From Phytophthora sp. 'mugwort' (Eukaryota; Oomycota; Peronosporomycetes; Peronosporales; Peronosporaceae): a DNA stretch of 64,000 nucleotides. The stretch covers positions 930,001 to 994,000 of the forward strand of contig JAUCEF010000002.1 in the NCBI GenBank assembly GCA_033558025.1. The letters are read 5' to 3'. The translations under genes and the position numbers were made by a program. Shown here piece after piece: positions 32,730 through 44,225 of this stretch. Position 1 is the stretch's first letter; every line of letters begins with the position of its first letter. The notes beneath the pieces are model-generated. The model saw nothing but the letters and a program-made list of their open reading frames with translations. It was not told the origin of the DNA and did not search any database.

Positions 32730-35700
32730 GTGTTGGCCCGAATCGAGCAACAGTACAGAATTTCAAGAAGACCTGAACCCGCAAACCCAGGACCCGTCGC
32801 AGAGACAATACGAGAGTCCATGGAATCTGAGGGTCTTTCTGCAAGCGGCGACGACCCGCCCCTTTCTCCCTCCTCAAACGGAAATTCGAGGCCGAGCAGC
32901 CACCACAACATCAGCAGACGTTTGAATAGGACTGAATTGGGCGACCGAGGTAAGACACGACGCTACGATGACAACGAGTTGGTGGTCTTTACAAAGAGCA
33001 TGCTGAACGTCAAGATCACGCTCTCGAAGCTCGCGATCAAGACTGTCTACAAGGGCTGGCTAGAAGAAACCGAGCTGGGGTTTGGCAATCACATGCTGGA
33101 TAGTATTACCGTTGATGGATAGACGTGTGAATCACGCGCGTGAAGACTTGTGCATACCCAAGACAATGAAGACCTGCGTATACCCAAGAATGCTAACTGG
33201 TTCACTCAGCGGAAGCAATTAGCGATTGTGCTGTCACTGTCACCGGACCCGCAGACGACATTCAGAACGACCGAGCTGAAGGATGAGGTCGAGAAATTTT
33301 CCTTATTGCTACATAGGATTCGTGATCATTTGAGGCTGACGAAGGCATCAACCCTGGCTATCTGAAACATGCGCTTCTGAACCGCAAGATGCAGCCAGGA
33401 GAAACAGTTGACCAGTACGCTTTTTTTTTGACATCGAGAGACTCGTTCCCGTCTCCGTGAAGAACAACGTGAGCAGGGCAAGCTACCTGAGCGGGAACTC
33501 ACAGACATGCTACTATCGAATGTCAACCTGGTATTTGATGAACTGCCCAGAAGCATACTATCCGGTGTAGCAAGCGTGGTCGTACGCCACTGACTGTGCA
33601 GGACGCGATGACAAGGCTTCGTGCAGTTGAGCAGTCGAGAAACCAACTACTGCAAGTGAGCGAAAAAAGGAACTGGGGCACGTGCAGCTCATGACTTCAA
33701 CTCAACAATGTAAGCTCGGAAGGAGATGAAAAGAATAAGCGAATGAAGTATATTAACTCCAAGACCGACGATCTACGCCAGCGCAAGAACAAGTACAAAT
33801 GCGTGAACTGCAACATGCCCGACCAATATATGCTGAATGTACTGTGAAGAAATTACGCCTAGAACTTCGCAGCACACTGATGGCGAGAGAGTCTGAATGC
33901 AGGCGTAGGGGGTGCCTCAACTAACGGCATAGATTAATTTGGTGATTATGACACAGACCTAACATTCTACTGTCAACGATGAATTCAAAAGGATGGTAGA
34001 GTTGCAGTCGGCGTCATACAGTGACAGCTTAAGTAGAATTGTGGTGTCCAGTCTTGTGACAGAGATGTCACTTGGATCATACGCGATTTTAATCCATGGT
34101 CGCCATTAGCAACTACAACTGGAATCACCTGGTGGATTGATGTGCAGTGCTCGCCATTAGCAACTACAACTGGAATCACCTGGTGGATTGATGTGCAGTG
34201 CTCGCCATTAGCAACTACAACTGGAATCACCTGGTGGATTGATGTGCAGTGCTGCATTCAGTGCTCAACGGCCGGATCAGACTGTGCGAACGGGGTCGTG
34301 CAGTGTGCGCTAGGAAGCTGAAAATCGTCTCATGCGTGAGGACGCCCTACGTTGGAGGGACATGCAGGCGAAAAAAAGTACTGATACCATCGGAAGTCGA
34401 GTGGCTTACTGTGCCACTGAACAGTAGGGCAAACATGTGTGCCGACAGTGCAGTCACAATCACGTGCACAACTGCACGACCCCGTCCATTTGTTAATGCT
34501 CAGCCGAGCTGGATGACACGATATGGCTGTGAAGTCCCGCCGTAAGGTCAACGTAGACACAATGAAGGACCACGACCACTACCATCACCGCCAATGAACT
34601 GGAACGAACCATAGCGTGGTCGTGACAAATCGTGGCGCGAAGGCATTACACGATGAGGGGAAGCGGTGGCCGTGATTTCTCTCCCAGAGGTTGCTGTGAG
34701 CGTAACTATGGGCTGCCACGGAACTACCAGCGTGACGTTAAAACAAGGCGCCGTCACCTTCTCCGCACAGTAGATTTAATGGTGGACCGAATGCGGACGT
34801 ACGTAATTACTGGAGGCCTACGCAGAGTCGAGGAAACTGGAAGGCTGAATCTGGATGTCAGCGTATGGCGTGGGAGGGACGCCAATTTCATGCTGTCAGC
34901 CAGAACGTAAGTATGTCTCTGCCTTCTGAAACTTTTGAGTGGATATTTGATTCTGGTACACAGAGCAATGTCTGCGGCGAGTTGGACCTGTTTGACAGTC
35001 TCCCCGAGGGTGCCGCAAGCCGGCTTGACTTCACAAACGGAACATCAGTGCATGCAACTACGTCTGGTAATGTGCATGTGTGTGTTGAACCAGGCTATTG
35101 ACAGAAAGAAGAACGGATGCTGGAGGACGCGATGTACGCCCCTAGAAAGAAGAACGGATGCTGGAGGACGCGATGTACGCCCCTATCGATCTGTTCAACA
35201 TTATTAGCTTGGCTATATGTAAATGACGGCTTGATTCCACTTCCGGAGCTCGCGGGATCGGTGTACACCTGTCCGGAAAAGCCTGGATTCAAGCTAAGGT
35301 TCACGGAGATCTATGGTATCTATGTCTCCATGTAAAACAAGCGAAAACAACGATGGTGGTGGGAGTAGTGACTCCTGCAGTCAGTAGTGACCATGATGAA
35401 GTAATGGAGCTGCTGCACCAACGCTTTGGACACCTGGCATGATTACGATTAAGGCGATGGCGTCCAAGAATTTGGACGTAGCTGTTTCGGTCAATGAAGC
35501 CAATCTGAAACCTTACGATTGTGTTGCTTGCATTTCAGCCACGGCCAAGAAGGTGGCATATCATCGAGTTGAGAAACGAAGTGCAGAACTGTTCGAAACC
35601 TTGATGGTGGACACTTGCAGTGTCGGAGAGAGCACAATCGGCGATCAAACGTGTTTCTCCTTATCGTTCATGATGCTTCACGATATATGTGGACGTATCT

Positions 35701-35756
35701 GCTGAAAACGAAGGATGATGCAAAAGAACATACGCTTGTTTTCCTGAACTAGACCG
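32730..35756 (+). pseudogene. Array 1, copy 3: Copia gag-protease-integrase remnant
   Basis: Same content and lesions as copies 1 and 2, shifted by another 3898 bases. Confidence 0.75.
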
Positions 35757-35989
35757 CGACTTTCGGAAACGACCTGTTCACTGCGATCGACACCCTGCCA
35801 AGCACAAGTGGGGGGAGTGCTATATTGTGCTATGTGCGGCCCAACGGATGCATGACAACCTCTCCAGTGGGAGATGTGCTACGTATGATGAGCGATTGAG
35901 CTGCAGCTTCGCTAGTTGTAATGCTGTTACCAGTGGCGAAGTGATCGACATTGAATCTGCTGTCAGTGCCAATCAAATGGGAGCAAGGA

Positions 35990-36504
35990 TGCTGCGTGCT
36001 GCTGAGGAACCAGGGTCGCACACCGTGCAGCTACCATATACCGCCTTGCTTCAGCTGCTGCTCGGCGTCGACATCTACTTTTTTTTTTTTGACACGCAGC
36101 ACGTCTATGGATTGGTGAGCCCTGTGGTTGAGTGGAGTGCTTGACGCTCGCGGCGTCAACAATTGCACATGACTACGAGAGGCTGCTCGTCTATGATTGG
36201 TGAGGCTTGCGCCTTTCATGGCTGAGCGGAGTGCTTGCTGCTCGCGTATTTACTGTCCTTTGTATAGAAATTTGTATGTGATAATACAGTTTTGCTCGGA
36301 CGACGAAGCCCGGACGGAAGATCAACCACTTTGTCATTTGATTTGCCATTTGCTTGGCCTGGTGCAGTGCAGTATCGGTGACCCTCCATTGCGCCCGTGC
36401 TTCGCCCGTCCTGCTGCGGCCTTTGCCCAGCACTCATGTGTTGCCTAGTTCCACACTCTTACTTCTACACCCATCTAAGGAGTGCAGACACTGCCGACAT
36501 TCCA
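35990..36504 (+). repeat. Array 1, LTR 4 (divergent 3' half)
   Basis: Identical to LTRs 2 and 3 up to about 36212, then clearly divergent (substitutions and small indels) to the end at GCCGACATTCCA, which has the expected terminal CA. Unrelated sequence follows. Confidence 0.65.
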
Positions 36505-37214
36505 CTTTCTGTCCCGCGTGTCGTCTCGACGAGCTGTCTTGTGTCAGCGCGACCGCCGCCCTGTCGTATTGGCATCCTTCTTGCCCCCCCCCTCTCCGAC
36601 TGGAGCACGGTGCGCCACGATGGGGTCGTGCCCCAAAATCGGCGCACAGTGCTCCATTGTGCGACACTGAACTTCATAGAACCAATCGAATTGAAATATG
36701 GGCGCGCAATCCCGTGCACGACCGTGTACAGTGTGCAATGATAAGAACCACCCTAAGCACCGTTGTGCAGCTTCAAAATAATAGTAGACGCTTTAAGTGG
36801 AGTTGCTCTTAAGGGCTCAAAAGGTGCTCAAGGTGCTGAAAACAAAACAAAAGGTGCTAAAACCCAAGTTTCTTTAACAAGAGTCCAACGATATAGTCAT
36901 GAAGAGAGTTCAGGCTAGATTCAGATCAAGAATGCTTAGAATATATATATATAGTTACGTTAGGTATTGTGGGGGCACCGAAGCAACTAAAGTCCCGTCA
37001 TTAAAGTTCACATTCGTCGCTGCGCAAGTAAAGAGGGGTATGGGCTTATCCACGATACAACGATCCCTATCGATGGCATGGCGAGAGCACCGAGGCACCA
37101 CACACCCATCCCACTCATACCCATGAGGAAATTACAGACAATCCTCTCAAGTATGATAGCTTCGGGGGCCACAACATTATCACTAACTGGAGTCCTTTCA
37201 ACCACGCTCTCGGC
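36505..37214. other. Intergenic after array 1
   Basis: No convincing gene; several overlapping short frames lack motifs. The last part (from about 36890) may be the eroded upstream portion of the transposase fragment that begins at 37215. Confidence 0.3.
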
Positions 37215-37687
37215 AAGACCTGTCCATTGACCTGAGCATCGTCGCTAAACTCTACAACGTGGACGTGCTTCAAGCGATGATGTGGGGCATTGAGAGCTGT
37301 AACGATGCGCCTACTAGCAGGTTTGCTAACTGCTGGATGAAGGCTGGTCTTCTTGATTATTGTACGTGCAAGCATGCGGAACCGAACGTCGAAGACAGCA
37401 TTACGGACGAGCAAACGGCGATGTTGGCACGCACGCGTACTTTCAGCCCGATGTCAGTAGATGAGCTGTTAAACCAACCGGAGAACGCCCCGACGGACAA
37501 GCCCACAGACGAAGACTTCTGCCGCGTTGAGCGCGAGGTGGGCGATGCCCAGTGTGAGCTGGAAGGTGACGACGCAAGTGAGGAGACGAGGAAGATGAGG
37601 TTGCTGTCCTCCCACACCAGAACACTTGACTACGGACGAACTGAAAGAGCGACCTCATTGGATGGCGCATATTTTTGTAAGTGCTGA
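37215..37687 (+). pseudogene. Pogo-like (DDE_1) transposase C-terminal fragment
   Basis: The frame reads DLSIVAKLYNVDVLQAMMWG and then SRFANCWMKAGLL, followed by an acidic tail rich in Glu and Asp. This helix plus 'NCW-KAG' block is the end of pogo/Tigger-type transposases and their relatives, after the DDE core. The catalytic core is missing, so it is a fragment. Assignment is from the motif only. Confidence 0.5.
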
Positions 37688-40504
37688 TGCGATAGGGTGT
37701 TGTAAAAAAAGTGCAGGGCTCGAACAATGTAGCCAGCATTTAGAGAGGAGTTAGTAGGACTTAAGCAAGATCGCCCGTTTGCGACGCAAACAGCAAAACT
37801 CAAGTTCTATTGGAAATTGTAATGTTAAGAGTCTCTGTATAGTAATAACCTTGCATTTGGTGTCACAAACCGCTAACCAGATGATAGAGGAACATTTGAC
37901 TTGCTCTTGTGTGTCGCCGGTAATCAGGAACACCCTCTACGTATCTCTAGCTGGAGTGAATCACTATTCAGGATATCACGGATTACTGTGTCTCTATATT
38001 AAATGGCCAAAATCCGCCCAAAAGTACACAAATGGGGATTAGTTGTGCACTTATTAGCAGGCGGTACTAGGACAGCGGGGTGTCCGCGCCCCACGCAGGC
38101 TGCTCGGTATTTTCGTAGGCGCGCCCAGCGATGAGATCTCCAGCGAACAGACCCGATGCCGCGACCCGGAGGTTAATTTCTTGCGGGGGAGTCTGGGGGT
38201 GCTTTAATAGTGGGCTACCTGTAGTTACATATTTTTTGTTCTATTCAAAATTTCCATGCGCGATTCATCGAATCAGTCATGCAGCAAGGCCGGCGAATCG
38301 TTTATGTTCACAATGACAAACAGTTAAGTACGATTAAATTCAAATCGAGTGTTCAGACAGAGCATGATAAATGAAAGATTATATTGTAATCTGAATAATT
38401 TTGAATAATATAGGCCGGATGGAAAAAACAACATATTTGTAATTTCAATTTATATAACATTGTTCTACGACTGACAAAACAAACATCCCCTGAAGACCGC
38501 CCGTCATGCGTCTATCTTGAAGTGTTGTTGTACCGCGCTCTCTGGCGGGACCGCATCGTGAGATTCTCTCGCAAGAAGGAACAATGCAGCGACGAGAAGC
38601 ATGCGTAATGGCGTTGTGCTGAATGCCAGCTACATAGATATCATGGTAGATACAGTATACAAGCGCGCGCCCGAGCTGAAGACAGATCTTTACTCGGATG
38701 AAGAACCAAAGACACGCTGTAGGCTGCTCTTCAGTGGCGAGTGGCTGGTGCCGGGACGTCATCGCTCTCGATCGAGTACAGGAAATCCGTCGGTGTCAGC
38801 GCATCAGGAGCTCACACTTTATTCCTATTAAGGGATTATTATCGCACGGTGTAACCACAACCCGAAAATAGATACCTATATGGCACAATCATTTGAGTTC
38901 AGAGCAACCACTCGTGCTATCGGTTGGATGATTTTTTTGCAGCATCCGCGACTCGACGGAACGGTTACAGCCATGAAGTGAGGAGCGCTTAGGCACAGGA
39001 CGTGCAAAATGCTGAGGTCGTGGTCGGCGATGGGATGGACCCTGAAACGATTAAGGAGCACCTGAAGTGGATTGGCAATCGCTAGTCGAGCAAATTCTAA
39101 CGGCAAGTCGGACAGATTAACAAGCGGCATTCGCCGATGTCCGCGCTATTTGCTCTGTACAGTTGAGACATCTCTATAGTTAACCACCTCAGAATTGGAA
39201 TACTAACCCGTTTTCAGTATTCCTTTTGACAGATTGGTGCCAGGTGTAAATTACACTACTTGGCCTTGTAAATTGCTGTCACCCCCCCTTTCGTATTCCT
39301 AATAGCAAGTTATTAATCATCTGGGTATTACTAGTAGTATATGTAGAGGCAAACCCTCGCTAGTATTACTAGTGAAGGCTGTACATGATTTTTTTTCTCA
39401 AAAGCAGCCATAAGCATTCAATGGAAGCGCTGCAGGTGCGTCTATTCAACCCCGCGAAATTCCCATCTTCGAGAACAAGTCAACTGCTGAGAGCCGGCGT
39501 TCGTCCGCCCTAAACACTGGAATCTGTGCGCGGTCGTACAAAGCAAGGGCTTGGTGCCTGCCAACTTGGAAAGTGCTCGATGTCTTGCTGTTCGTATCTT
39601 GCAGCCAACACCTTGTTCGACATCAACCAGTTTAGACTTGCTGCTGAAAGGCAGCCAGTCGGGCTGTGCTACAGCCTATACGTAACAGAGACTTCCATCA
39701 GCCCATGTGGCGTGAGAAAGACATGCAGATGCCATGTACCGCAACACTTCAAGATGTACTGCAGTTTAATATAGGCTGTGTCTATATATGCAGGCGAACA
39801 CGTCGCGAAAGACAACGGGGATGCTTGTCCCTACTACCTATGACGTGGACGGTTGCTTACAGACTTGGCGATCGCAGCACTAGGTTCTGACTGTACGGTA
39901 TGTGCATGTGTAGTCACGCCATGGACGTCCTGGGTTCGTCTGCAGTCCGCGACGACTTTCTTTATATCTTAAGACCTTAGTTTAAGAACCCAATTTTAAT
40001 CTCTCGTTGAAGGTGCGATATTCAACTTGTCAAAGAGGTAATGTATGTACGCTACATTGCAGGGTGGTGACCCATAGTGGAGATATGACAGGTTGTTTAG
40101 AAGAATTGGATGGACCACCAACAAACGTGGTTGAACATTTCGCACGATGTTCAAGCAGGTCCAAATGGCACTGCCTACCAGCCAGGAAACAGAACTCACC
40201 GCTCTTGACTTTCCTTTGTGAAGTTGTGCTTTGCACTACCCGTGGTCGTTAGTAACCGAGAAATTTCATCGGCTCTGCTCAAGTTGCACCAGCTCTACCA
40301 GCGGTACGATCAAGACTGGTCGCAACACATTTTTTGGTCGCAAGTCCGAGGCTCCGTTCGCTGGACCTTGACCTCGTCACCGGCTAATCCTGATGACGTC
40401 TGGCTAATACAGTACATGCATTGCGCGGCTAGCCAAAAGGATACGATTGGTGCCACCGGACCAACAAGATGCCGGTGCAATGCTCTGTCCTGTGGTTTCG
40501 GGTC
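37688..40504. other. Long intergenic region upstream of the intact secreted gene
   Basis: Nearly 2.8 kb with no gene I can support. Frames at 38605-38831 (plus), 38876-39130 (minus) and 39526-39774 (plus) show no motif or codon pattern that convinces me. Several AT-rich stretches (38340-38470, 39280-39400) are present. Confidence 0.4.
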
Positions 40505-40520
40505 GCTCACTTTAAATTTT
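40505..40520 (+). promoter_or_regulatory. Oomycete Inr/FPR-like promoter core
   Basis: GCTCACTTTAAATTTT is close to the oomycete initiator/FPR consensus I recall (GCTCATTYYNCAWTTT). It lies 40 bases upstream of the ATG at 40560 and supports that start over the longer upstream frame. Confidence 0.55.
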
Positions 40521-40559
40521 GCGGTGCCACTCACAAGAGTACTAGGAAGTGCCTCAAGA

Positions 40560-42317
40560 ATGCTGAGGACATGGCCGACGTTCCTTCTGCTTATCGCGAT
40601 CGCTTTGTATCTCGAGACCGTCACGGCAACTGACTTCCATACAGCATCGGACAACTCGGAAAGCACTGGAGATGACACTGCGGACGTCGTGCCAAACACA
40701 CATACTCTTGAGACCCCGAAGCCGTCGGGACCGGCCCCCGTATGGATGTCTGCATCTTCGAGCAAGGAGGACGAGTCGTTTTTCTCGTACACATCTCTTC
40801 CGGATGTCACGCTGAACGTTCCTACCGACGGGTCCGTACCTCCGAACTGGGTGGGCCCGAGCATCGGAGACTTCGCCGACACGGCCTGCTACCGGAAGAC
40901 GCACAAGCAGAACTCCCTGGGTGGGTGTCCGCAGGGCTACCACTCGAACAAGCACCGTTGCTGGGCGCAGTGTCCGATTTCGTACCCCGTCCAGTGTCTC
41001 GCGGAATGCATCCCGCAGAATGATGATTGCACGCTGGAGATCATGTCCAAGGTCACAACACCGGGCTACGTCGTACTCAACATCGCGACCGCCGGCGTGT
41101 TCAACGCTATCTACAAGACCTTCAAGACTGTCAGGAAAAGCCTCATGTGCGCGTTCAACGTGTTCAACATTGCTGAAGGCATCTCTCGCTTTATGCGGTT
41201 CCGGCAGCTCATGACACCGAACGGGACCAAGGACGAAATCCTTGCCGCAGTGTACCAAACTGACCTGTTTCTCGTGGACCTTCCGGTCGCCATCACTGCG
41301 TGTTTGGGCTACAAAGTTCCGAGATACGCGTATTTCGCAGACGCCATCGTGACGGGCGCAGAGAGTTTCGTCAAACAGCTCATGATCAACCACAACTTGA
41401 TCATGAGTTCGGCCGACGCCTTTCTAAAGTTTTTCCGGAACACGACAATAGGAAACTCGACTAGAGATCTTGACGCCGAGAGCATGGCCAACCTCACGTC
41501 CATGATCGACTCCGGCACCAAGTGTGGGTTTGAGCTCAAGCGACTCACAGACCGTGTCATTATCAAGGTGGGCGACAGTCGGGAGGGAAATCCGTCCGCT
41601 ACGAACGAAGACATCCGCACCGAGATGAGCCAGTCGACTATCGTGTTAAACGACGTTCCGACTGTTACCAACAATTGCATGGGCGAGTTGCTCAAGACGA
41701 AGAAGCTGTACGCTGCGTACCAAACCCGCGACCTCCTTAGAAAGACCTTTGGGGTGATCATTGATCAGCTGATCGACAAGTCGACCACAGATATGGGCAA
41801 GTCCATGTCTAAGGAGGATTACTGGGTCTCAACAGCAAACTTTGGGCTTCTTGGTCTTTCCGCGTTGGACCCCACAGGTATCGCCTTTATGGCATACAAT
41901 TACGTGCAGCCCGTGTGTGGCCCGACGGAATTTATCGGCGAAATCGACGACGGATCTGCTGCTGAAGCCCTGGGGCTGACGACCAAGGATGAGGCTTTCC
42001 GCGGTAGTGAAGGCACATGGACCAAGAAGGGCGACGGCACGGTGAAATTCAAGTTCGTCAGCACCGATAATAAGGACGTTAAGGTCGTTATCCACTCTGG
42101 CGGCAAGAAATTTGCGTCAGTTCAAGTTGGCAGTGGCCAGACCGTGACTTGGACGTCGACGGTGAAAGAACTACAGGAGAGGACCCTGTATTTGGACCGT
42201 TGGCGCCCTGGATTCTTGGGTCTGCCTGGTTCTGGTGGTGGCTCTCTGTTGCTGTGGATGCCCAGGTCTTCCGACGGTGGTCAACTTGAAATGACCGTCA
42301 AAATCAACAAAAGTTAG
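40560..42317 (+). CDS. Secreted cysteine-rich protein with conserved C-terminal module, intact
   Basis: 585 residues, no introns. The start at 40560 is preferred because it places a clear signal peptide first (MLRTWPTFLLLIAIALYLE, predicted end near residue 22) and a promoter core lies 40 bases upstream; the frame itself stays open back to 40218. After a Ser/Thr/Pro-rich linker there is a block with seven Cys at about residues 110, 123, 134, 138, 146, 150 and 157 (DTACYRKTH, RCWAQCP, CIPQNDDC). A helical middle contains PTVTNNCMGEL. The last 132 residues (454-585) form a Gly/Thr/Val-rich, probably beta-sheet module with GTWTKKGDGTVKF, LYLDRWRPGFLGLPG and LLLWMPRSSDGG. The two broken relatives at 7115 and 14150 share all blocks. 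I do not recognise a named family and see no RXLR motif; a role outside the cell, perhaps at the host interface, is inference only. Confidence 0.9.
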   Translation: MLRTWPTFLLLIAIALYLETVTATDFHTASDNSESTGDDTADVVPNTHTLETPKPSGPAPVWMSASSSKEDESFFSYTSLPDVTLNVPTDGSVPPNWVGPSIGDFADTACYRKTHKQNSLGGCPQGYHSNKHRCWAQCPISYPVQCLAECIPQNDDCTLEIMSKVTTPGYVVLNIATAGVFNAIYKTFKTVRKSLMCAFNVFNIAEGISRFMRFRQLMTPNGTKDEILAAVYQTDLFLVDLPVAITACLGYKVPRYAYFADAIVTGAESFVKQLMINHNLIMSSADAFLKFFRNTTIGNSTRDLDAESMANLTSMIDSGTKCGFELKRLTDRVIIKVGDSREGNPSATNEDIRTEMSQSTIVLNDVPTVTNNCMGELLKTKKLYAAYQTRDLLRKTFGVIIDQLIDKSTTDMGKSMSKEDYWVSTANFGLLGLSALDPTGIAFMAYNYVQPVCGPTEFIGEIDDGSAAEALGLTTKDEAFRGSEGTWTKKGDGTVKFKFVSTDNKDVKVVIHSGGKKFASVQVGSGQTVTWTSTVKELQERTLYLDRWRPGFLGLPGSGGGSLLLWMPRSSDGGQLEMTVKINKS

Positions 42318-43116
42318 AGCTAGAAATAGATGGGACTTAATTAATTATGAGCGCGCAAATAGTGTGCGCGTTTGTGCGAATTCATCATACCGGTAAAGTA
42401 AACCTTGATGAGCGCTGTAGGCGTCGCAGAGCAATGGCTAGCTATCATAACGCACTCTGCGCAGTGCTGTTCGCCGAGCAACGTGCGTTATGCACTACAG
42501 GACACGTAGACTTCTAAGACCCAACGCATCCAAAAAGCATCCATTTCCGGCGCCATCGGAAACGGATTTCTATCATAGTGTGGCACACGGGGTCGGTGGC
42601 CCAAATTTTCAATCTTGCTTACATCTCGGCTGGTAGGTCGTGGAACCGTATGGAGACATAGAAATCGTACATGTACTCGTCCGCAGTCTCAAACCCTAAA
42701 TGGCTGTGACAGAACCCTATCCGCTACGACTCGCAATTATTATTTTGTGTCCTAATTTTTGCTAACTGCCACAACCCCAACAAAATTAGAACTCAAACTA
42801 ATAGTTCTACCGGTATTACCCTTCTTTCATACCGGTAAATGAATTTCCGCTACTACTATAAAACCTGAGATTGTGTCCCATCTATAATAATGCCCCACCC
42901 CGCGGTGCGGACATCTGACACCATCCCTCTAATAATGCATCATCTCTGATTTTAACTATCGAAATTGTCAGAATTAAAACCGAATAAATCAACTATGACG
43001 GCAAGTGCGTTGGCCATTGGCGTTGGCCATTGGCGAGTCGCTAGGTCACCGTCCTCAGTCAGGATGCTGGACGAGCTCAGGGAACCGATTTTCACCTTTC
43101 ATTGTCATTTTCTAGT
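42318..43116. other. Intergenic
   Basis: No gene. The motif ACCGGTA recurs at about 42389, 42811 and 42831. The stretch 42720-42960 is AT-rich. Confidence 0.4.
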
Positions 43117-43340
43117 CGTGACGATAACGCGCAAGTTCAAGGTGGAAGAGAAACTGTCTGTCGTCCAAGAACTGGAAGCTTCGAGCGTTCGGGTGTTAAT
43201 AAACCTAAGCTCGACAGGGAGACTGCTCCGCAAGTGGAGTGGTCAGAAGAATGAGCTCCAGTTTGTCACAGCGGACGCTATCGTCTCCATTGTGGCGGCC
43301 GATTTGTCGTGCCCGACGAACTTTATTTCACGCTGCTAGA
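43117..43340 (+). pseudogene. Psq/pogo-type helix-turn-helix fragment
   Basis: The frame contains TRKFKVEEKLSVVQELEASS and, after a weak second helix, RLLRKWSGQKNELQF. This matches the spacing of the psq-type DNA-binding domain found at the N-terminus of pogo-like transposases and derived host proteins. No further domain follows before the stop at 43339, so I call it a fragment. Confidence 0.45.
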
Positions 43341-44111
43341 GATGATCGAGACGCAGCGACTCCGACGATGGCGAGGCTTTTGTCGACACGATGGCCGAGA
43401 CCGATCTCAATCGACAGGCTCGAAACATACGCGAACTAGGACTTCATATGACGCACACTGACAATTTGACAGGTTTTAATACTCGCATCCCTTTAATAGA
43501 GTCCCACCTGCACGTAAGGCGTAGGGGAGGACTAACGTAGTGCCCCACGGGGCAGTATCGCGGGTTTTACAGTACTACAATTACACGTAAAATGTACATA
43601 ACATACCTGCGACAGCGCGATACTTTGGGTGTTGTTGTGTCCAAATGCCAGAAGCAACTTCACCTTAAGAACCTGGCGAGGGTTTCGGGGCAAGTTCTCC
43701 ATTCAACACCGGAATCAAACCCTTCGGCATTCATTCGAGAAGTCGTTGTACTTGTGATAGATGTCTAGCCAGGAGCCAGCATGGCCTATCGCGGTATGTA
43801 TCAGGTCGCCTCCTAGATTTTACGGCTCCCAACCGAAAGCTTCCAGCTGACTTGCATCGACACATGATCAGCATCGCTCTGTGCCAAGTGATCCAAGATC
43901 AAATACCGCAAATCCGACGCCGCTTTGAAGTACCCCAACTTAGATGGTATCCGAGACATTGAGTGTTTGGTTTACTAAGCAATGGGAAGTATTCACGCAG
44001 GGAGCGGAACTATTCCAATCTTGCTGTATGTACTTCACGTCCACTTTTTCCCATGCATCCAGACAGGCACGTTAATTAACTGTCGGTGCTGAATAGCCGC
44101 CACACCTACAT
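43341..44111. other. Intergenic
   Basis: No gene, repeat or promoter that I can support. Confidence 0.4.
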
Positions 44112-44160
44112 CAAATCAGTTGAGAATCGCTCAGACCCTGAGCGATCCTCAACTGATTTG
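44112..44160. repeat. 22-bp inverted repeat with 5-base loop (strong hairpin)
   Basis: The left arm 44112-44133 begins CAAATCAGTTGAG and the right arm 44139-44160 is its reverse complement with a single mismatch. The loop is GACCC. It lies about 65 bases upstream of the TBC-domain remnant. It could be a transposon scar, an RNA hairpin or a regulatory element. Confidence 0.85.
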
Positions 44161-44225
44161 CTTAACTGTGAGTCAGAGTGAAGCACATCCACCAAATAAA
44201 TCCCTATCTCGCTCAAGTGGTTTCC

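Larger units (their letters stand above)
24384..36504 (+). mobile_element. Tandem array of a defective Copia-type retrotransposon (3 units, 4 LTRs)
   Basis: The order is LTR-internal-LTR-internal-LTR-internal-LTR with an exact 3898-base period. From about 24519 to 36212, exactly three periods, the copies are essentially identical by eye, including all stops and frameshifts. The first LTR is divergent in its 5' half and the last LTR in its 3' half, while the two inner LTRs combine the 5' half of the last with the 3' half of the first. This is what unequal crossing-over between LTRs would produce. The internal part has gag, protease and the start of integrase, but no reverse transcriptase. Confidence 0.85.

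Noticed and set aside
37688..40504. Several short frames that might be small genes
   Set aside because: None has motifs, signal peptide or splice support.
40218..40559. Extra 114 residues at the start of the secreted protein
   Set aside because: They would bury the signal peptide, and the promoter core at 40505 lies inside this stretch.
40554..41393. 279-codon open frame on the minus strand over the secreted gene
   Set aside because: It is antisense to the intact secreted gene, lacks motifs and reflects codon bias of the coding strand.
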